Part shown: positions 1-8,574 of the stretch, one piece after another
How positions within the stretch are numbered: the stretch's first letter is position 1
Layout of the letters: each line of letters starts with the position of its first letter
Assembly (NCBI GenBank): GCA_044349205.1
Contig: JBIKRJ010000025.1
Span: forward strand, 1-18,171
From: UBA9547 sp044349205
Lineage (GTDB): Bacteria; Bacteroidota; Bacteroidia; Cytophagales; UBA9547
DNA length: 18,171 nucleotides
Direction: 5' to 3'
Made by a program: the position numbers and the translations under genes
Notes under the pieces: generated by a model
Told to the model about the DNA's origin: nothing
Seen by the model: only the letters and a program-made list of their open reading frames with translations
Database searches by the model: none

Positions 1-154
1 TCAAGGTTTTGTTGGTAGCCGAGGCGATAAAAGATGTATCTTGCCAGTTTCCCCTTCCGCAGATTGTCTTAAATTGGAAAAATCTGGTATTCTGGGCTTG
101 GCTTGCTATCGAAATGGATAGGAAAAAGAGGTTTGCGATTATAGTTAATTTCAT
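1..154 (-). CDS. Secreted protein, N-terminal fragment (possibly BP74-like)
   Basis: The start codon is the ATG at 154-152 on the minus strand, and the frame stays open to the window edge, giving 51 codons. The first 20 residues are a clear Sec signal peptide: a Lys at position 3, a hydrophobic stretch rich in Ile, Leu and Phe, and a probable cut after Ser-Gln-Ala before Gln21. The mature part begins with a short segment containing FFQF, Cys32, and the pattern GNWQDTSFI around residues 36-44. From memory this resembles the start of small secreted BP74-type proteins in Bacteroidota, but only about 30 mature residues are visible, so the family is tentative. The plus strand is also open here (3-160). 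The minus reading is preferred because it has a proper start and signal peptide. The gene is divergent from mutS. Confidence 0.6.
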   Translation of the reverse strand, partial: MKLTIIANLFFLSISIASQAQNTRFFQFKTICGRGNWQDTSFIASATNKTL

Positions 155-213
155 GGAATGAATATTTATCAAATATTAAATAACTAAAAGACAATCTAAG
201 TTACTAAGCCTAC

Positions 214-221
214 CAAATTTA
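214..221 (-). promoter_or_regulatory. Candidate -7 box for the left-edge secreted protein
   Basis: On the minus strand this reads TAAATTTG, an exact match to the Bacteroidota -7 consensus TAnnTTTG. It would start transcription about 50 bases before the ATG at 154. No TTG element sits at the expected distance upstream, so the call rests on the -7 box only. The 155-289 gap otherwise shows AT-rich sequence and no gene. Confidence 0.3.
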
Positions 222-262
222 CCTTTTCGAATTTATTTACCTATCACTACGGCGAAAGTTTC

Positions 263-270
263 TATTTTTG
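263..270 (+). promoter_or_regulatory. Candidate -7 box for mutS
   Basis: TATTTTTG matches TAnnTTTG exactly and lies about 20 bases before the proposed TTG start of mutS, so the transcript would have a very short leader. There is no good TTG element about 19 bases upstream, which keeps confidence low. Confidence 0.3.
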
Positions 271-289
271 TAAAAACCCATTTTTATCC

Positions 290-2896
290 TTGGCCAGTAG
301 CAGCGAAACCCCTTTGATGAAGCAATACAATGCCATCAAAGCCAAATATCCCGGAGCATTGCTCCTTTTTAGGGTGGGTGATTTCTACGAAACTTTTGGT
401 GAAGATGCCGAAAAAGCCAGTAAAATTTTGGGTATCACACTTACCAAAAGAGGCAATGGTTCGGCCTCAGAAATTGCCTTGGCAGGGTTTCCCCATCATT
501 CGCTCGACAATTATATGCCCAAGTTGGTGCGTGCTGGACAACGAGTAGCCGTTTGCGATCAATTGGAAGATCCCAAAATGGTGAAAGGTATCGTGAAACG
601 TGGCGTGACCGAACTGGTTACTCCAGGAGTAACTTTCAACGACAATGTGTTGAACCAAAGGCAGAACAACTATTTGTGTGCCGTTCATTTCGAGAGCCAC
701 GACCTGTGTGGTATTGCCATTCTTGACATTTCTACAGGCGATTTTCAAACAGCACAAGGAAATTGGCCTTATATAGACAAGCTGATACAAAGTTTCAATC
801 CTTCCGAAATATTGTACAACAAGGCCAAAAAGAAAGAAATCACCACTTATTTGGGAGAAAGATGGGTTTCTTTTGGTCAGGAAGACTGGGTGTATCAATT
901 CGATTTTGCCCATGAAAAACTCACCAAACATTTTGGCACACAAAATCTAAAAGGCTTTGGTGTCGAAAATCTAAAGCATGGAATTGTGGCAGCAGGGGCT
1001 ATTATGCAATATCTTGCCGATACCGAACATCATGAAATTGCCCACATTACCTCGCTTTCCCGCATAGAAGAGGAGCGATATGTGTGGCTCGATAAGTTCA
1101 CTATTCGCAACCTTGAATTGATTTATTCTCATTTTGAAGGTGGGGTTCCCTTGATAGACATTCTAGACGACACTCAAACGCCAATGGGAGCCCGAATGTT
1201 GAAAAATTGGCTGCTACTTCCTTTGAAAGAGCCCGCTTCCATCAAAGAAAGAAGTGATATCGTTCAGGTTTTTTTCAGTGATTATGATTGCAGCGATCAT
1301 TTGAGCTCTTTGTTGCAACAGGTGGGCGATTTGGAACGCTTGGCTTCTAAAGTAGCGGTGCGTCGTGTAAATCCGCGAGAGTTGAACCAGTTAAGACGTT
1401 CTTTGGCCATTATTGCCCCATTGCAACAGCATTTGATGTTGCATGCCCACAAGGCTCTGAAGGCATTTGCCGACAAATTGAATCCATTGCTGTCACTGGT
1501 GCAGAAAATGGAAGCTACTTTGCAGCCCGAAGCTCCAATGCTGCTGAGTCATGGCGGTATTATTGCTCCAGGTATTCACAAAGAATTGGACGATTTGCGT
1601 CAGATTGCCTATTCTGGCAAGGATTATTTGTTGCAAATACAGCAACGCGAAGCCGCCAGAACGGGTATTACTTCTTTGAAAGTCGCTTTCAACAAAGTTT
1701 TTGGCTACTACATTGAAGTGACCAACACACACAAAGACAAAGTGCCCGCTGATTGGATACGCAAACAGACCACCACCAATGCCGAACGCTACATTACCGA
1801 GGAATTAAAAACTTACGAGGAAAGCATTTTGGGGGCAGAAGAGAAAATTTTCGACCTGGAACAGCGACTTTTTGGCGAATTGGTCATTTATGTGTCTGAA
1901 TTCGTGCCACAAATACAAACCAATGCACGTAGCATAGCACAGTTGGACTGCTTACTAAGCTTTGCTTCTGTAGCCCGAAAAAACCATTATGTACGTCCAG
2001 AGGTAAACGATTCCTTTTCTATCGACATTGTGGAGGGCAGGCACCCTGTTATCGAAAAACAATTGGCAGTGGGGGAAGCCTATGTGCCCAACGATATTTT
2101 TCTGGATACCGAACACCAGCAAGTCATGATAATCACAGGCCCCAACATGGCAGGAAAATCGGCCTTGTTGCGCCAAACGGCCTTGATAACGCTTATGGCA
2201 CAAATGGGTAGCTTCGTTCCAGCCAAGGCGGCAAAAATTGGTTATGTCGACAAGGTTTTCACGCGCGTGGGTGCTTCCGACAACCTTTCGAAAGGGGAAT
2301 CTACTTTTATGGTCGAAATGACCGAAACGGCCAGTATCCTGAACAATTTCAGTAACCGCTCCCTTATTTTGATGGACGAAATAGGACGTGGCACAAGCAC
2401 TTACGACGGCATTTCTATTGCGTGGGCCATCGTAGAATATTTGCACCAAAACCAAAAGTTTAGCCCTCGCACTTTGTTTGCCACCCATTACCACGAATTG
2501 AACCAGTTGGCTACCGATTTCCCAAGAGTTAAAAACTATAATGTTTCGGTAAAAGAAGTAGGTGACAAAGTGATATTTATGAGGAAGTTAAAAGAAGGCG
2601 GAAGTGAGCATAGTTTTGGTATTCATGTGGCACAAATCGCGGGTATTCCCAATCCTGTTATTTTACGCGCTCATGAAATAATGCGCCATTTGGAAAAAGA
2701 AAAGGTATCCAACACTGCCAGCCAGAAAATGGCCGATTTACCCAAGAGCAATTTTCAGCTTAGTATTTTCGAAGCCAACGACCCAGCCTACAAAAAAGTG
2801 AAAGAGCTTTTGTCGCAAACCGACATCAATACTATTTCGCCGGTTGAGGCCCTTCTGAAATTGAACGAGATAAAAGGGATGTTGGGGAAAAAGTAA
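290..2896 (+). CDS. mutS: DNA mismatch repair protein MutS
   Basis: MutS binds mismatched or looped bases and uses ATP to recruit MutL and start strand repair. The 868-residue length is normal for the family. The mismatch-contacting Phe-x-Glu motif is at residues 32-34 (GDFYETF). The lever and clamp domains span the middle. The ATPase core has Walker A GPNMAGKSA at 617-625, the STFMVEM signature at 671-677, Walker B with DEIGRGTST from 696, and ATHYHEL at 731-737. A QLSIF pentapeptide at 823-827 fits a sliding-clamp binding motif, followed by the C-terminal helices. The start is uncertain. The frame is open from about base 200 without an ATG, so TTG at 290 is chosen because it keeps a short lead before the conserved TPLMKQY. 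The ATG at 317 would cut into that motif. The stop codon directly touches the stop of the convergent ATPase gene. Confidence 0.97.
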   Translation: MASSSETPLMKQYNAIKAKYPGALLLFRVGDFYETFGEDAEKASKILGITLTKRGNGSASEIALAGFPHHSLDNYMPKLVRAGQRVAVCDQLEDPKMVKGIVKRGVTELVTPGVTFNDNVLNQRQNNYLCAVHFESHDLCGIAILDISTGDFQTAQGNWPYIDKLIQSFNPSEILYNKAKKKEITTYLGERWVSFGQEDWVYQFDFAHEKLTKHFGTQNLKGFGVENLKHGIVAAGAIMQYLADTEHHEIAHITSLSRIEEERYVWLDKFTIRNLELIYSHFEGGVPLIDILDDTQTPMGARMLKNWLLLPLKEPASIKERSDIVQVFFSDYDCSDHLSSLLQQVGDLERLASKVAVRRVNPRELNQLRRSLAIIAPLQQHLMLHAHKALKAFADKLNPLLSLVQKMEATLQPEAPMLLSHGGIIAPGIHKELDDLRQIAYSGKDYLLQIQQREAARTGITSLKVAFNKVFGYYIEVTNTHKDKVPADWIRKQTTTNAERYITEELKTYEESILGAEEKIFDLEQRLFGELVIYVSEFVPQIQTNARSIAQLDCLLSFASVARKNHYVRPEVNDSFSIDIVEGRHPVIEKQLAVGEAYVPNDIFLDTEHQQVMIITGPNMAGKSALLRQTALITLMAQMGSFVPAKAAKIGYVDKVFTRVGASDNLSKGESTFMVEMTETASILNNFSNRSLILMDEIGRGTSTYDGISIAWAIVEYLHQNQKFSPRTLFATHYHELNQLATDFPRVKNYNVSVKEVGDKVIFMRKLKEGGSEHSFGIHVAQIAGIPNPVILRAHEIMRHLEKEKVSNTASQKMADLPKSNFQLSIFEANDPAYKKVKELLSQTDINTISPVEALLKLNEIKGMLGKK

Positions 2897-5398
2897 TCAA
2901 GCGTTGCTATACTTTCTGAAAAACCACTTTTTTAGAAAGTCGCCCGTTACGACGTAAAAGAAGACAATGGTCAAAATACAACCCATTGTGGTGCCATCCA
3001 GCTTCACAAAACCAAGTCTGCTGGTTTCGGGTAAATAGGGTAGAGCCAATGTTGCCAAAAGCCCTATTGTGCTTAAAATGAGCAAGTATTTGCTGGGTTT
3101 ACTTGTGAAAAAGTATTTATGTGTTCGGACAATAAACAAGATGAAAAATTCGGTTAGCACCGATTCTACAAACCAGCCCGTTTGAAAAGTACTTTCGTTT
3201 ACTTTTAATAAAAACAGGAGCGTGAGGAAAGTGATGAGATCGAATACTGAACTGTGTATGCCAAAGATAGTCATGTAGTTACGAATCATTTTTAAATCCC
3301 ATTTGCCAGGTTTGGCTAGTCGTTCTTTGTCCACATTGTCGGATGCTATCGACAAATAAGGAAAATCGGTGAGGAAATTGGTGAGTAAAATTTGTTTGGG
3401 TAGCATGGGCAAGAAGGGCAAAAACAAAGAGGCGCCTGCCATGCTGAACATGTTGCCAAAAGTAGCGCCCGTGTTGATGAAAATATATTTTAACGTATTT
3501 TGAAAAGTTTTTCGTCCTTGTACGATGCCCTCGGCCAATACCGTTAGATTTTTTTCCATAAGCACGATATCGGCGGCCTCTCTGGCTACATCCACTGCAT
3601 TATCTACCGAAATACCCACATCGGCGGCATTGATGGCAGCCACATCGTTTATGCCGTCGCCCATGTAGGCAACAGTATGCCACTTTTGAAGTGCTCTTAT
3701 GATGATTTCTTTTTGTCTAGGTTCTACTTCGGCAAAAATGTGGGTTTCTTTGACTTTGTGAGCCAGCGCATCGGCCGTCATATTGTCTATGTCTTCGCCA
3801 CACAGCACTTTGGGGTATGAAATTCCTATTTGTAGGGCAATACTTTTGGCCACATTCCTGTTGTCGCCCGTAATGATTTTGGTGCCAATGTGTAATTCGC
3901 GCAGCTTGTCTAGCGCACTTTTTATTCCTTCTTTGATAGGGTCTTGAAGCAGTATAAAGCCGACAAAAATCATGTCGGCCTCGTTTTCTTTTGTGCAATT
4001 TTCTGCTTGTATTTTTTTGTAACTCAGTCCAATGACTCTAAAACCTTGTGCACCGTATTCGTCGTATTGGTGGCTTATTTTTTCAATATAAGGCGCGATT
4101 TCTTTCACCTTTTCTCCAATTCTGACCAATGTGCAAACTTGCAGGATGTTGGTAAAAGCACCTTTGCTCACGAGTATGTTTTCTTCATTCAGTCTTGCCA
4201 ATATGCTGAGGCGTTTTCGAAAGAAGTCATATGGAATTTCATCCAGTTTTTGTGGTTTATTATCCCATTGAACTGGCAATTTTTCCAAGGCTTGGTCTAT
4301 GGGGTTGTTATAGCCCGATTCCATCGAAGCATTCAAGTAGGCAAGTTGGTGCACCAATTCGCTATCTTTTCCCTCAATGTCTAAGAATCCTTTGACGTCG
4401 ATGCTACCTTGGGTGATGGTGCCTGTCTTGTCGGTACAAAGCAAATCTATCTCGCCCAAATTTTGGATTGAAGAAAGTTTTTTCACGATTACTTTTTGTT
4501 CCAGCATTCGCCTGGCACCTGCCGACATGGCGATAGTGGTAATCGCAGGAAGCAGTTCAGGTGCCATTCCTACTGCCAATGCCAAGGCAAATAGTGCCGA
4601 TTCCAACACAGGACGACCAAAATAAAGATTGACGAGAAGTATGAAGATCGAAAGTACCAAGGTGATTTTCATGAGAAAAAATCCAAATTGCTTGATGCCT
4701 TTCTCAAATGTTGTTTCTGGGTTTTCCTCCAAGCTTTTGGCCATTTTTCCGAAAACGGTGTCATTGCCCGTGTAAATGACAAGTGCTTTACCTGTTCCGC
4801 TAATGATATTAGAGCCTTGCCATACGCAATTGGTGCGTTTTGTGATGGGTGTTTGTTCGGTTACCTTTCCCACTTCTTTCCGTACAGGAAAAGTTTCGCC
4901 CGTTAGGCTGGCTTCGCTGGTATGCAGTTCGTTGGCTTCAAACAGCAGACAGTCGGCGGGCACTATATCGCCTGCATTCAGCAACAGCACATCGCCAGGT
5001 ACAATGGTATGGCTTTCTATTTCAGTGTCAATATTTTCTCGCAATACATTGCATTTCAGAGTAATGAGGGCTTGTAATTTTTCTACCACACGCCCAGCGT
5101 TTCTTTCTTGAATAAAACTGAGAGTGGTAGTGGAAATGATGATACAGGAAATGATACCTACGTCCGAAATTTCACCCAAAAAAGCTGAGATAACTACAGC
5201 GCCTATCAGCAACAGCATCAAAGGGTTTTTGAATTGGCTCACCAATAGTTTCAGCTCCTTGGCTGTTCGGCTTGTTTTTTTAAATTTTTTACCAGATTTC
5301 AGTAATTTTTCGGCATAATCTGTTGATATCCCTTTTTCTGATGATTGCAATTCGCGAAACCAGAATTCGGGTTCGTCTGTCCAAAAATGGTAGCGCAT
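2897..5398 (-). CDS. mgtA: Mg2+-importing P-type ATPase (MgtA/MgtB family)
   Basis: This is an integral inner-membrane P-type ATPase of 833 residues. It has the actuator TGET at 166-169, the phosphorylation motif DKTGT with Asp323, the nucleotide-binding KGA at 412-414, and the hinge GDGINDV at 580-586. The fourth membrane helix carries PELLP at 280-284 in the context VGMAPELLPAI. Together with the following QKVIVKKLSSIQN this is typical of the type IIIB magnesium ATPases (MgtA/MgtB) rather than Ca2+ or heavy-metal pumps. Six hydrophobic helices follow the hinge, up to about residue 820. It is somewhat shorter than the enterobacterial proteins. It lies 64 bases downstream of thyA on the same strand, and I saw neither an mgtL-like leader peptide nor an obvious riboswitch in that gap. 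A near-match to a -7 box there has one extra base. Mg2+ specificity is inferred from family motifs. Confidence 0.9.
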   Translation of the reverse strand: MRYHFWTDEPEFWFRELQSSEKGISTDYAEKLLKSGKKFKKTSRTAKELKLLVSQFKNPLMLLLIGAVVISAFLGEISDVGIISCIIISTTTLSFIQERNAGRVVEKLQALITLKCNVLRENIDTEIESHTIVPGDVLLLNAGDIVPADCLLFEANELHTSEASLTGETFPVRKEVGKVTEQTPITKRTNCVWQGSNIISGTGKALVIYTGNDTVFGKMAKSLEENPETTFEKGIKQFGFFLMKITLVLSIFILLVNLYFGRPVLESALFALALAVGMAPELLPAITTIAMSAGARRMLEQKVIVKKLSSIQNLGEIDLLCTDKTGTITQGSIDVKGFLDIEGKDSELVHQLAYLNASMESGYNNPIDQALEKLPVQWDNKPQKLDEIPYDFFRKRLSILARLNEENILVSKGAFTNILQVCTLVRIGEKVKEIAPYIEKISHQYDEYGAQGFRVIGLSYKKIQAENCTKENEADMIFVGFILLQDPIKEGIKSALDKLRELHIGTKIITGDNRNVAKSIALQIGISYPKVLCGEDIDNMTADALAHKVKETHIFAEVEPRQKEIIIRALQKWHTVAYMGDGINDVAAINAADVGISVDNAVDVAREAADIVLMEKNLTVLAEGIVQGRKTFQNTLKYIFINTGATFGNMFSMAGASLFLPFLPMLPKQILLTNFLTDFPYLSIASDNVDKERLAKPGKWDLKMIRNYMTIFGIHSSVFDLITFLTLLFLLKVNESTFQTGWFVESVLTEFFILFIVRTHKYFFTSKPSKYLLILSTIGLLATLALPYLPETSRLGFVKLDGTTMGCILTIVFFYVVTGDFLKKWFFRKYSNA

Positions 5399-5462
5399 AG
5401 TTTGGGTGTGAAAAATATAAATTACACAAAAAATACTTGTTTATCAGCTTTTTGGAGAAAAA

Positions 5463-6257
5463 TCAAACTGCCACTTCGGCTTTAATGTGCGGGTGGGGGT
5501 CGTATCCTGTTAGTTCAAAATCTTCGAACTTGAACGAAAAAATGTCTTTAATGGCAGGATTTATACGCATGATAGGCATAGGTCTGCAGTCGCGGCTCAG
5601 TTGCAAATGTGCCTGTTCCAAATGGTTGGTGTATAAGTGGGCGTCGCCCAAAGTATGCACAAAATCACCGGCTTTCAGGTTGCACACTTGCGCCATCATC
5701 ATCGTGAGCAGGGCATAGGAAGCAATATTGAAGGGAACTCCCAAAAATACATCGGCGCTGCGTTGGTACAGTTGGCACGAAAGTTTGCCATTGGCCACAT
5801 AAAACTGAAAAAAAGCATGGCAGGGGGGAAGCGCCATTTTATTTACATCGGCTACATTCCAAGCGCTTACTATCAGTCTTCTGGAATCTGGATTTTTTTT
5901 AATTTGGTTTACCACTTGGCTTATTTGGTCAATAGTTTCGCCATTGGCTCCTTGCCAGCTACGCCATTGGTGACCATACACGGGGCCAAGCTCGCCGTTT
6001 TCGTCGGCCCATTCGTTCCAAATAGATACACCATTTTCTTTCAGATAACGAATGTTGGTTTCACCTTTCAAAAACCACAACAGTTCGTGAATGATTGACT
6101 TTGTGTGCAGTTTTTTGGTTGTGATTAAGGGGAAACCATTTTCAAGGTCGAAACGCATTTGGTATCCAAACACACTTAATGTGCCTGTACCGGTGCGATC
6201 TTCTTTTTTCACACCAAATTCCAAGATGTGGCGCATCAGATTGTGGTACTGCTGCAT
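5463..6257 (-). CDS. thyA: Thymidylate synthase ThyA
   Basis: ThyA methylates dUMP to dTMP in the cytosol, using 5,10-methylene-tetrahydrofolate as both carbon donor and reductant. The protein has 264 residues, the same length as E. coli ThyA. The key residues fall at the same numbers: Arg21, the Arg126-Arg127 pair, catalytic Cys146 in [10 protein letters not shown], Arg166 in [14 protein letters not shown], and Asn177. The C-terminus ends in VAV, close to the usual VAI that closes the active site. The ATG at 6257 is only 4 bases after the leuA stop, so the two are almost certainly cotranscribed. No dihydrofolate reductase gene (folA), a frequent partner of thyA, is present nearby. Confidence 0.98.
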   Translation of the reverse strand: MQQYHNLMRHILEFGVKKEDRTGTGTLSVFGYQMRFDLENGFPLITTKKLHTKSIIHELLWFLKGETNIRYLKENGVSIWNEWADENGELGPVYGHQWRSWQGANGETIDQISQVVNQIKKNPDSRRLIVSAWNVADVNKMALPPCHAFFQFYVANGKLSCQLYQRSADVFLGVPFNIASYALLTMMMAQVCNLKAGDFVHTLGDAHLYTNHLEQAHLQLSRDCRPMPIMRINPAIKDIFSFKFEDFELTGYDPHPHIKAEVAV

Positions 6258-6261
6258 GGGG

Positions 6262-7749
6262 TTATACTATCTTGTTCAACGCGTCGATATAGGCATGTAC
6301 AGAAGCCACCACAATGTCGGTGTCGGCACCAAAACCAGTAGTCACACGGTCGCCAATTTTCACTTGCATGTGTACTTTGCTGGTATCTTTCGAACCGCCC
6401 GTAATGGCTTGCACTAAATATTCTTCAATCGTAAAGTCCTTATTCAAAATCTTGTCAATGCAGTTGGTGGCCGCATCTACGGGTCCGCTTCCTTCCGACG
6501 ATGCTTCGTGGGATTTTCCGTGCACGCGTAGTTTCAATTTGGCCAAGGGATGTTTGTTGCCGCAAACCACTTCCATTTCTTCCAACACTATGCCACGGTC
6601 GTCTTTCGATTCGCCCATCAAGACTTTCAAATCTTCGTCGTTGATGTCTTTTTTGGTATCGGCCATTTCGAGGAAACGTTCGTACACGGCATCCAATGGG
6701 GCATTTTCAATTTTGTATCCCAATAGTTCCAAACGATATTTCAAAGCGGCTCTTCCGCTGCGTGCTGTAAGTACAATGGAAGATTGTGAAACTCCCACAT
6801 CTTCTGGTTCAATGATTTCGTAGTTCTTCTTGTTTTTGATGAGACCGTCTTGGTGTATGCCCGAAGAATGGGCAAAAGCATTTCGACCTACTATGGCCTT
6901 GTTGGGTTGTACCGGCATGCGCATCATGCTGGAAACCAAACGACTAATGGGATATATTTTTTTGGTATTGATATCCGTATCTAAACCCAATTCTTGGTGG
7001 GTTTTCATCACCATCACGACTTCTTCCAACGAAGTGTTCCCAGCACGTTCGCCAATGCCGTTGATGGTACACTCTATTTGGCGTGCCCCATTGATAACGC
7101 CTGCCATTGAATTGGCTGTGGCCAATCCCAAATCGTTGTGGCAATGCACTGAAATAATGGCTTTGTCGATGTTTTTGACATGATCGAACAGGAACTTGAT
7201 TTTTGCGCCGTACTCTTCTGGGGTACAATAGCCATTGGTGTCGGGAATATTCACCACGGTGGCACCGGCGGCAATTACCGCTTCTACCATTTGGGCAAGG
7301 TACACATTGTCGGCACGACCGGCATCCTCAGCGTAAAATTCAATATCCTCTACTAACTTTTTGGCATACTTCACAGCCGCCACTCCACGCTCCAAAACTT
7401 TTTCACGTGTAGAATTGAATTTGTATTGGATGTGGAAATCGGAAGCGCCTATACCCGTGTGTATTCTTTTTCTTTTGGCAAATTTTAGAGCGTCGGCTGC
7501 ATGATCTATGTCTTTTTCCACCGCCCTTGAAAGCGCACAAATCACAGGTTCGGAAACGGCTTTGGATATTTCGATGACCGATTGGAAGTCGCCAGGGCTA
7601 GAAATGGGAAAACCAGCCTCGATGATGTCCACGCCAAGCAGTTCTAGTTCTTTGGCTATGTGTATCTTTTCGAAAGTGGTCAGTTGGCAACCTGGTACTT
7701 GCTCTCCATCTCTTAAAGTCGTGTCGAAAATGTAAATTTTGTTGCTCAT
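6262..7749 (-). CDS. leuA: 2-isopropylmalate synthase LeuA
   Basis: LeuA condenses acetyl-CoA with 2-oxoisovalerate, the first committed step of leucine synthesis. The 495-residue product opens with the DTTLRDGEQ motif at residues 9-17. It has the metal-binding HCHND (His202, His204) and the GERAGN motif with Asn238. A C-terminal alpha/beta regulatory domain from about residue 380 normally binds leucine for feedback inhibition. The ATG at 7749 is chosen because it puts [15 protein letters not shown] at the N-terminus. A reading from 7791 adds 14 non-conserved residues and would lie upstream of the likely transcription start. The remaining leucine genes (leuB, leuC, leuD) are not in the window. 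Other members of the family, such as homocitrate synthase or citramalate synthase, are possible but less likely given the overall pattern. Confidence 0.94.
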   Translation of the reverse strand: MSNKIYIFDTTLRDGEQVPGCQLTTFEKIHIAKELELLGVDIIEAGFPISSPGDFQSVIEISKAVSEPVICALSRAVEKDIDHAADALKFAKRKRIHTGIGASDFHIQYKFNSTREKVLERGVAAVKYAKKLVEDIEFYAEDAGRADNVYLAQMVEAVIAAGATVVNIPDTNGYCTPEEYGAKIKFLFDHVKNIDKAIISVHCHNDLGLATANSMAGVINGARQIECTINGIGERAGNTSLEEVVMVMKTHQELGLDTDINTKKIYPISRLVSSMMRMPVQPNKAIVGRNAFAHSSGIHQDGLIKNKKNYEIIEPEDVGVSQSSIVLTARSGRAALKYRLELLGYKIENAPLDAVYERFLEMADTKKDINDEDLKVLMGESKDDRGIVLEEMEVVCGNKHPLAKLKLRVHGKSHEASSEGSGPVDAATNCIDKILNKDFTIEEYLVQAITGGSKDTSKVHMQVKIGDRVTTGFGADTDIVVASVHAYIDALNKIV

Positions 7750-7779
7750 TCGGATAAATAATGCTTGACTAAAGCTGGG

Positions 7780-7787
7780 CAAAAATA
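7780..7787 (-). promoter_or_regulatory. Promoter -7 box for the leuA-thyA-ATPase run
   Basis: The minus strand reads TATTTTTG, an exact TAnnTTTG match about 30 bases before the leuA ATG. A TTG lies 15 bases further upstream (7803-7805), shorter than the usual spacing of about 19, inside the arm of the kdsB terminator hairpin. The position fits a short-leader transcript covering leuA, thyA and perhaps the ATPase gene. Confidence 0.45.
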
Positions 7788-7789
7788 GC

Positions 7790-7829
7790 AAAAAAGGCGT
7801 AGCAAGTAAAAATAATAGTACTTGTAGCC
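7790..7829 (-). terminator. Rho-independent terminator after kdsB
   Basis: Read on the minus strand, GGCTACAAGTA can pair with TACTTGCTACGCC (two single-base C bulges) around a 10-base loop, followed at once by six T. It begins 5 bases after the kdsB TAG. The T-run lies only 2 bases from the leuA -7 box, so the end of one unit and the start of the next are packed together. Confidence 0.65.
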
Positions 7830-7834
7830 TATGC

Positions 7835-8572
7835 CTAGAAAAACAATTTCAAGGCGGTTTTTAAGTCTTCGGGTGTTTCTATACAAAAACTGTCCCATTC
7901 GGTAGGTTGCAATTTTATTTTGAAACCGTTTTCCAGCCAACGCAATTGTTCCAAACTTTCGGCCAATTCCAAAGAGGAGGGAGGTAATTGGCAAATTTTT
8001 TCCAACACATCGGTTCGATAGGCATACAAACCCACATGCTCGTAGAAATCATACGCCTTCAGCCAGTCTTTTTCGGCTACCGAACGCAAATGCGGTATGG
8101 CGTGGCGCGAAAAATACAAGGCTTCCATTTGGGTATTAAAAGTCACTTTTACATTGCCAGTATTCCACAAAATGTCTTCGCTTTCAATTTTTTTTATAAG
8201 TGTGCTTAGTTCGGTGTGCGATTCCAAACTCGCCGCCAGGGTGTCTATCTGTTCGGGTTTTATAAAGGGTTCGTCGCCTTGAATATTCAGTACAAAGTCG
8301 AATTTTTTGCCAAGTTTTATGTAGGCTTCGAAGCACCTGTCGGTTCCGCTTGGCAATTCGGGATTAGTCATAACCACTTGGGCACCAAATGCCTCGCAAG
8401 CGGATTGAATGCGAGGGTCGTCGGTGGCGACTATTAAATGGCTGAGGCTTTTGGCTTTTTGGCATTGTTCATATACCCTTTGTACCATCGATTTGCCTTG
8501 TATGTCGGCCAGCATTTTTCCCGGAAATCGGGTAGAGGCGTATCGGGCAGGTATTATTCCTAAAATATTCAT
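7835..8572 (-). CDS. kdsB: 3-deoxy-manno-octulosonate cytidylyltransferase KdsB
   Basis: KdsB makes CMP-Kdo from CTP and Kdo, the activated sugar used to join lipid A to the LPS core. The 245-residue cytosolic protein has the nucleotide-binding N-terminus [20 protein letters not shown], the SGTDRC motif at 75-80, and the metal-binding NIQGDEPF with Asp100. It also has the conserved YFSRHAIP and GLYAYR segments. The ATG at 8572 is preferred. The frame can be extended by two codons to a TTG at 8578, but that would overlap the stop of the gene upstream. The gap to that gene's stop is just 2 bases, so translation of the two is probably coupled. The gene ends in a hairpin terminator. Its presence indicates a Gram-negative envelope with Kdo-containing LPS. 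Confidence 0.96.
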   Translation of the reverse strand: MNILGIIPARYASTRFPGKMLADIQGKSMVQRVYEQCQKAKSLSHLIVATDDPRIQSACEAFGAQVVMTNPELPSGTDRCFEAYIKLGKKFDFVLNIQGDEPFIKPEQIDTLAASLESHTELSTLIKKIESEDILWNTGNVKVTFNTQMEALYFSRHAIPHLRSVAEKDWLKAYDFYEHVGLYAYRTDVLEKICQLPPSSLELAESLEQLRWLENGFKIKLQPTEWDSFCIETPEDLKTALKLFF

Positions 8573-8574
8573 TA

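Noticed and set aside
3..160. Plus-strand open frame at the left edge
   Set aside because: The minus-strand reading has a proper ATG and signal peptide. The plus reading looks like a shadow.
1955..2494. 179-codon antisense frame inside mutS
   Set aside because: It is fully nested in a gene with strong motifs, and its translation is low-complexity without domain features.
3944..4384. 146-codon plus-strand frame inside the ATPase gene
   Set aside because: It is a shadow of the ATPase coding frame and shows no recognisable protein pattern.
5399..5462. Mg2+ riboswitch or leader peptide before the ATPase gene
   Set aside because: The gap is 64 bases, AT-rich, with no convincing stem or small reading frame.
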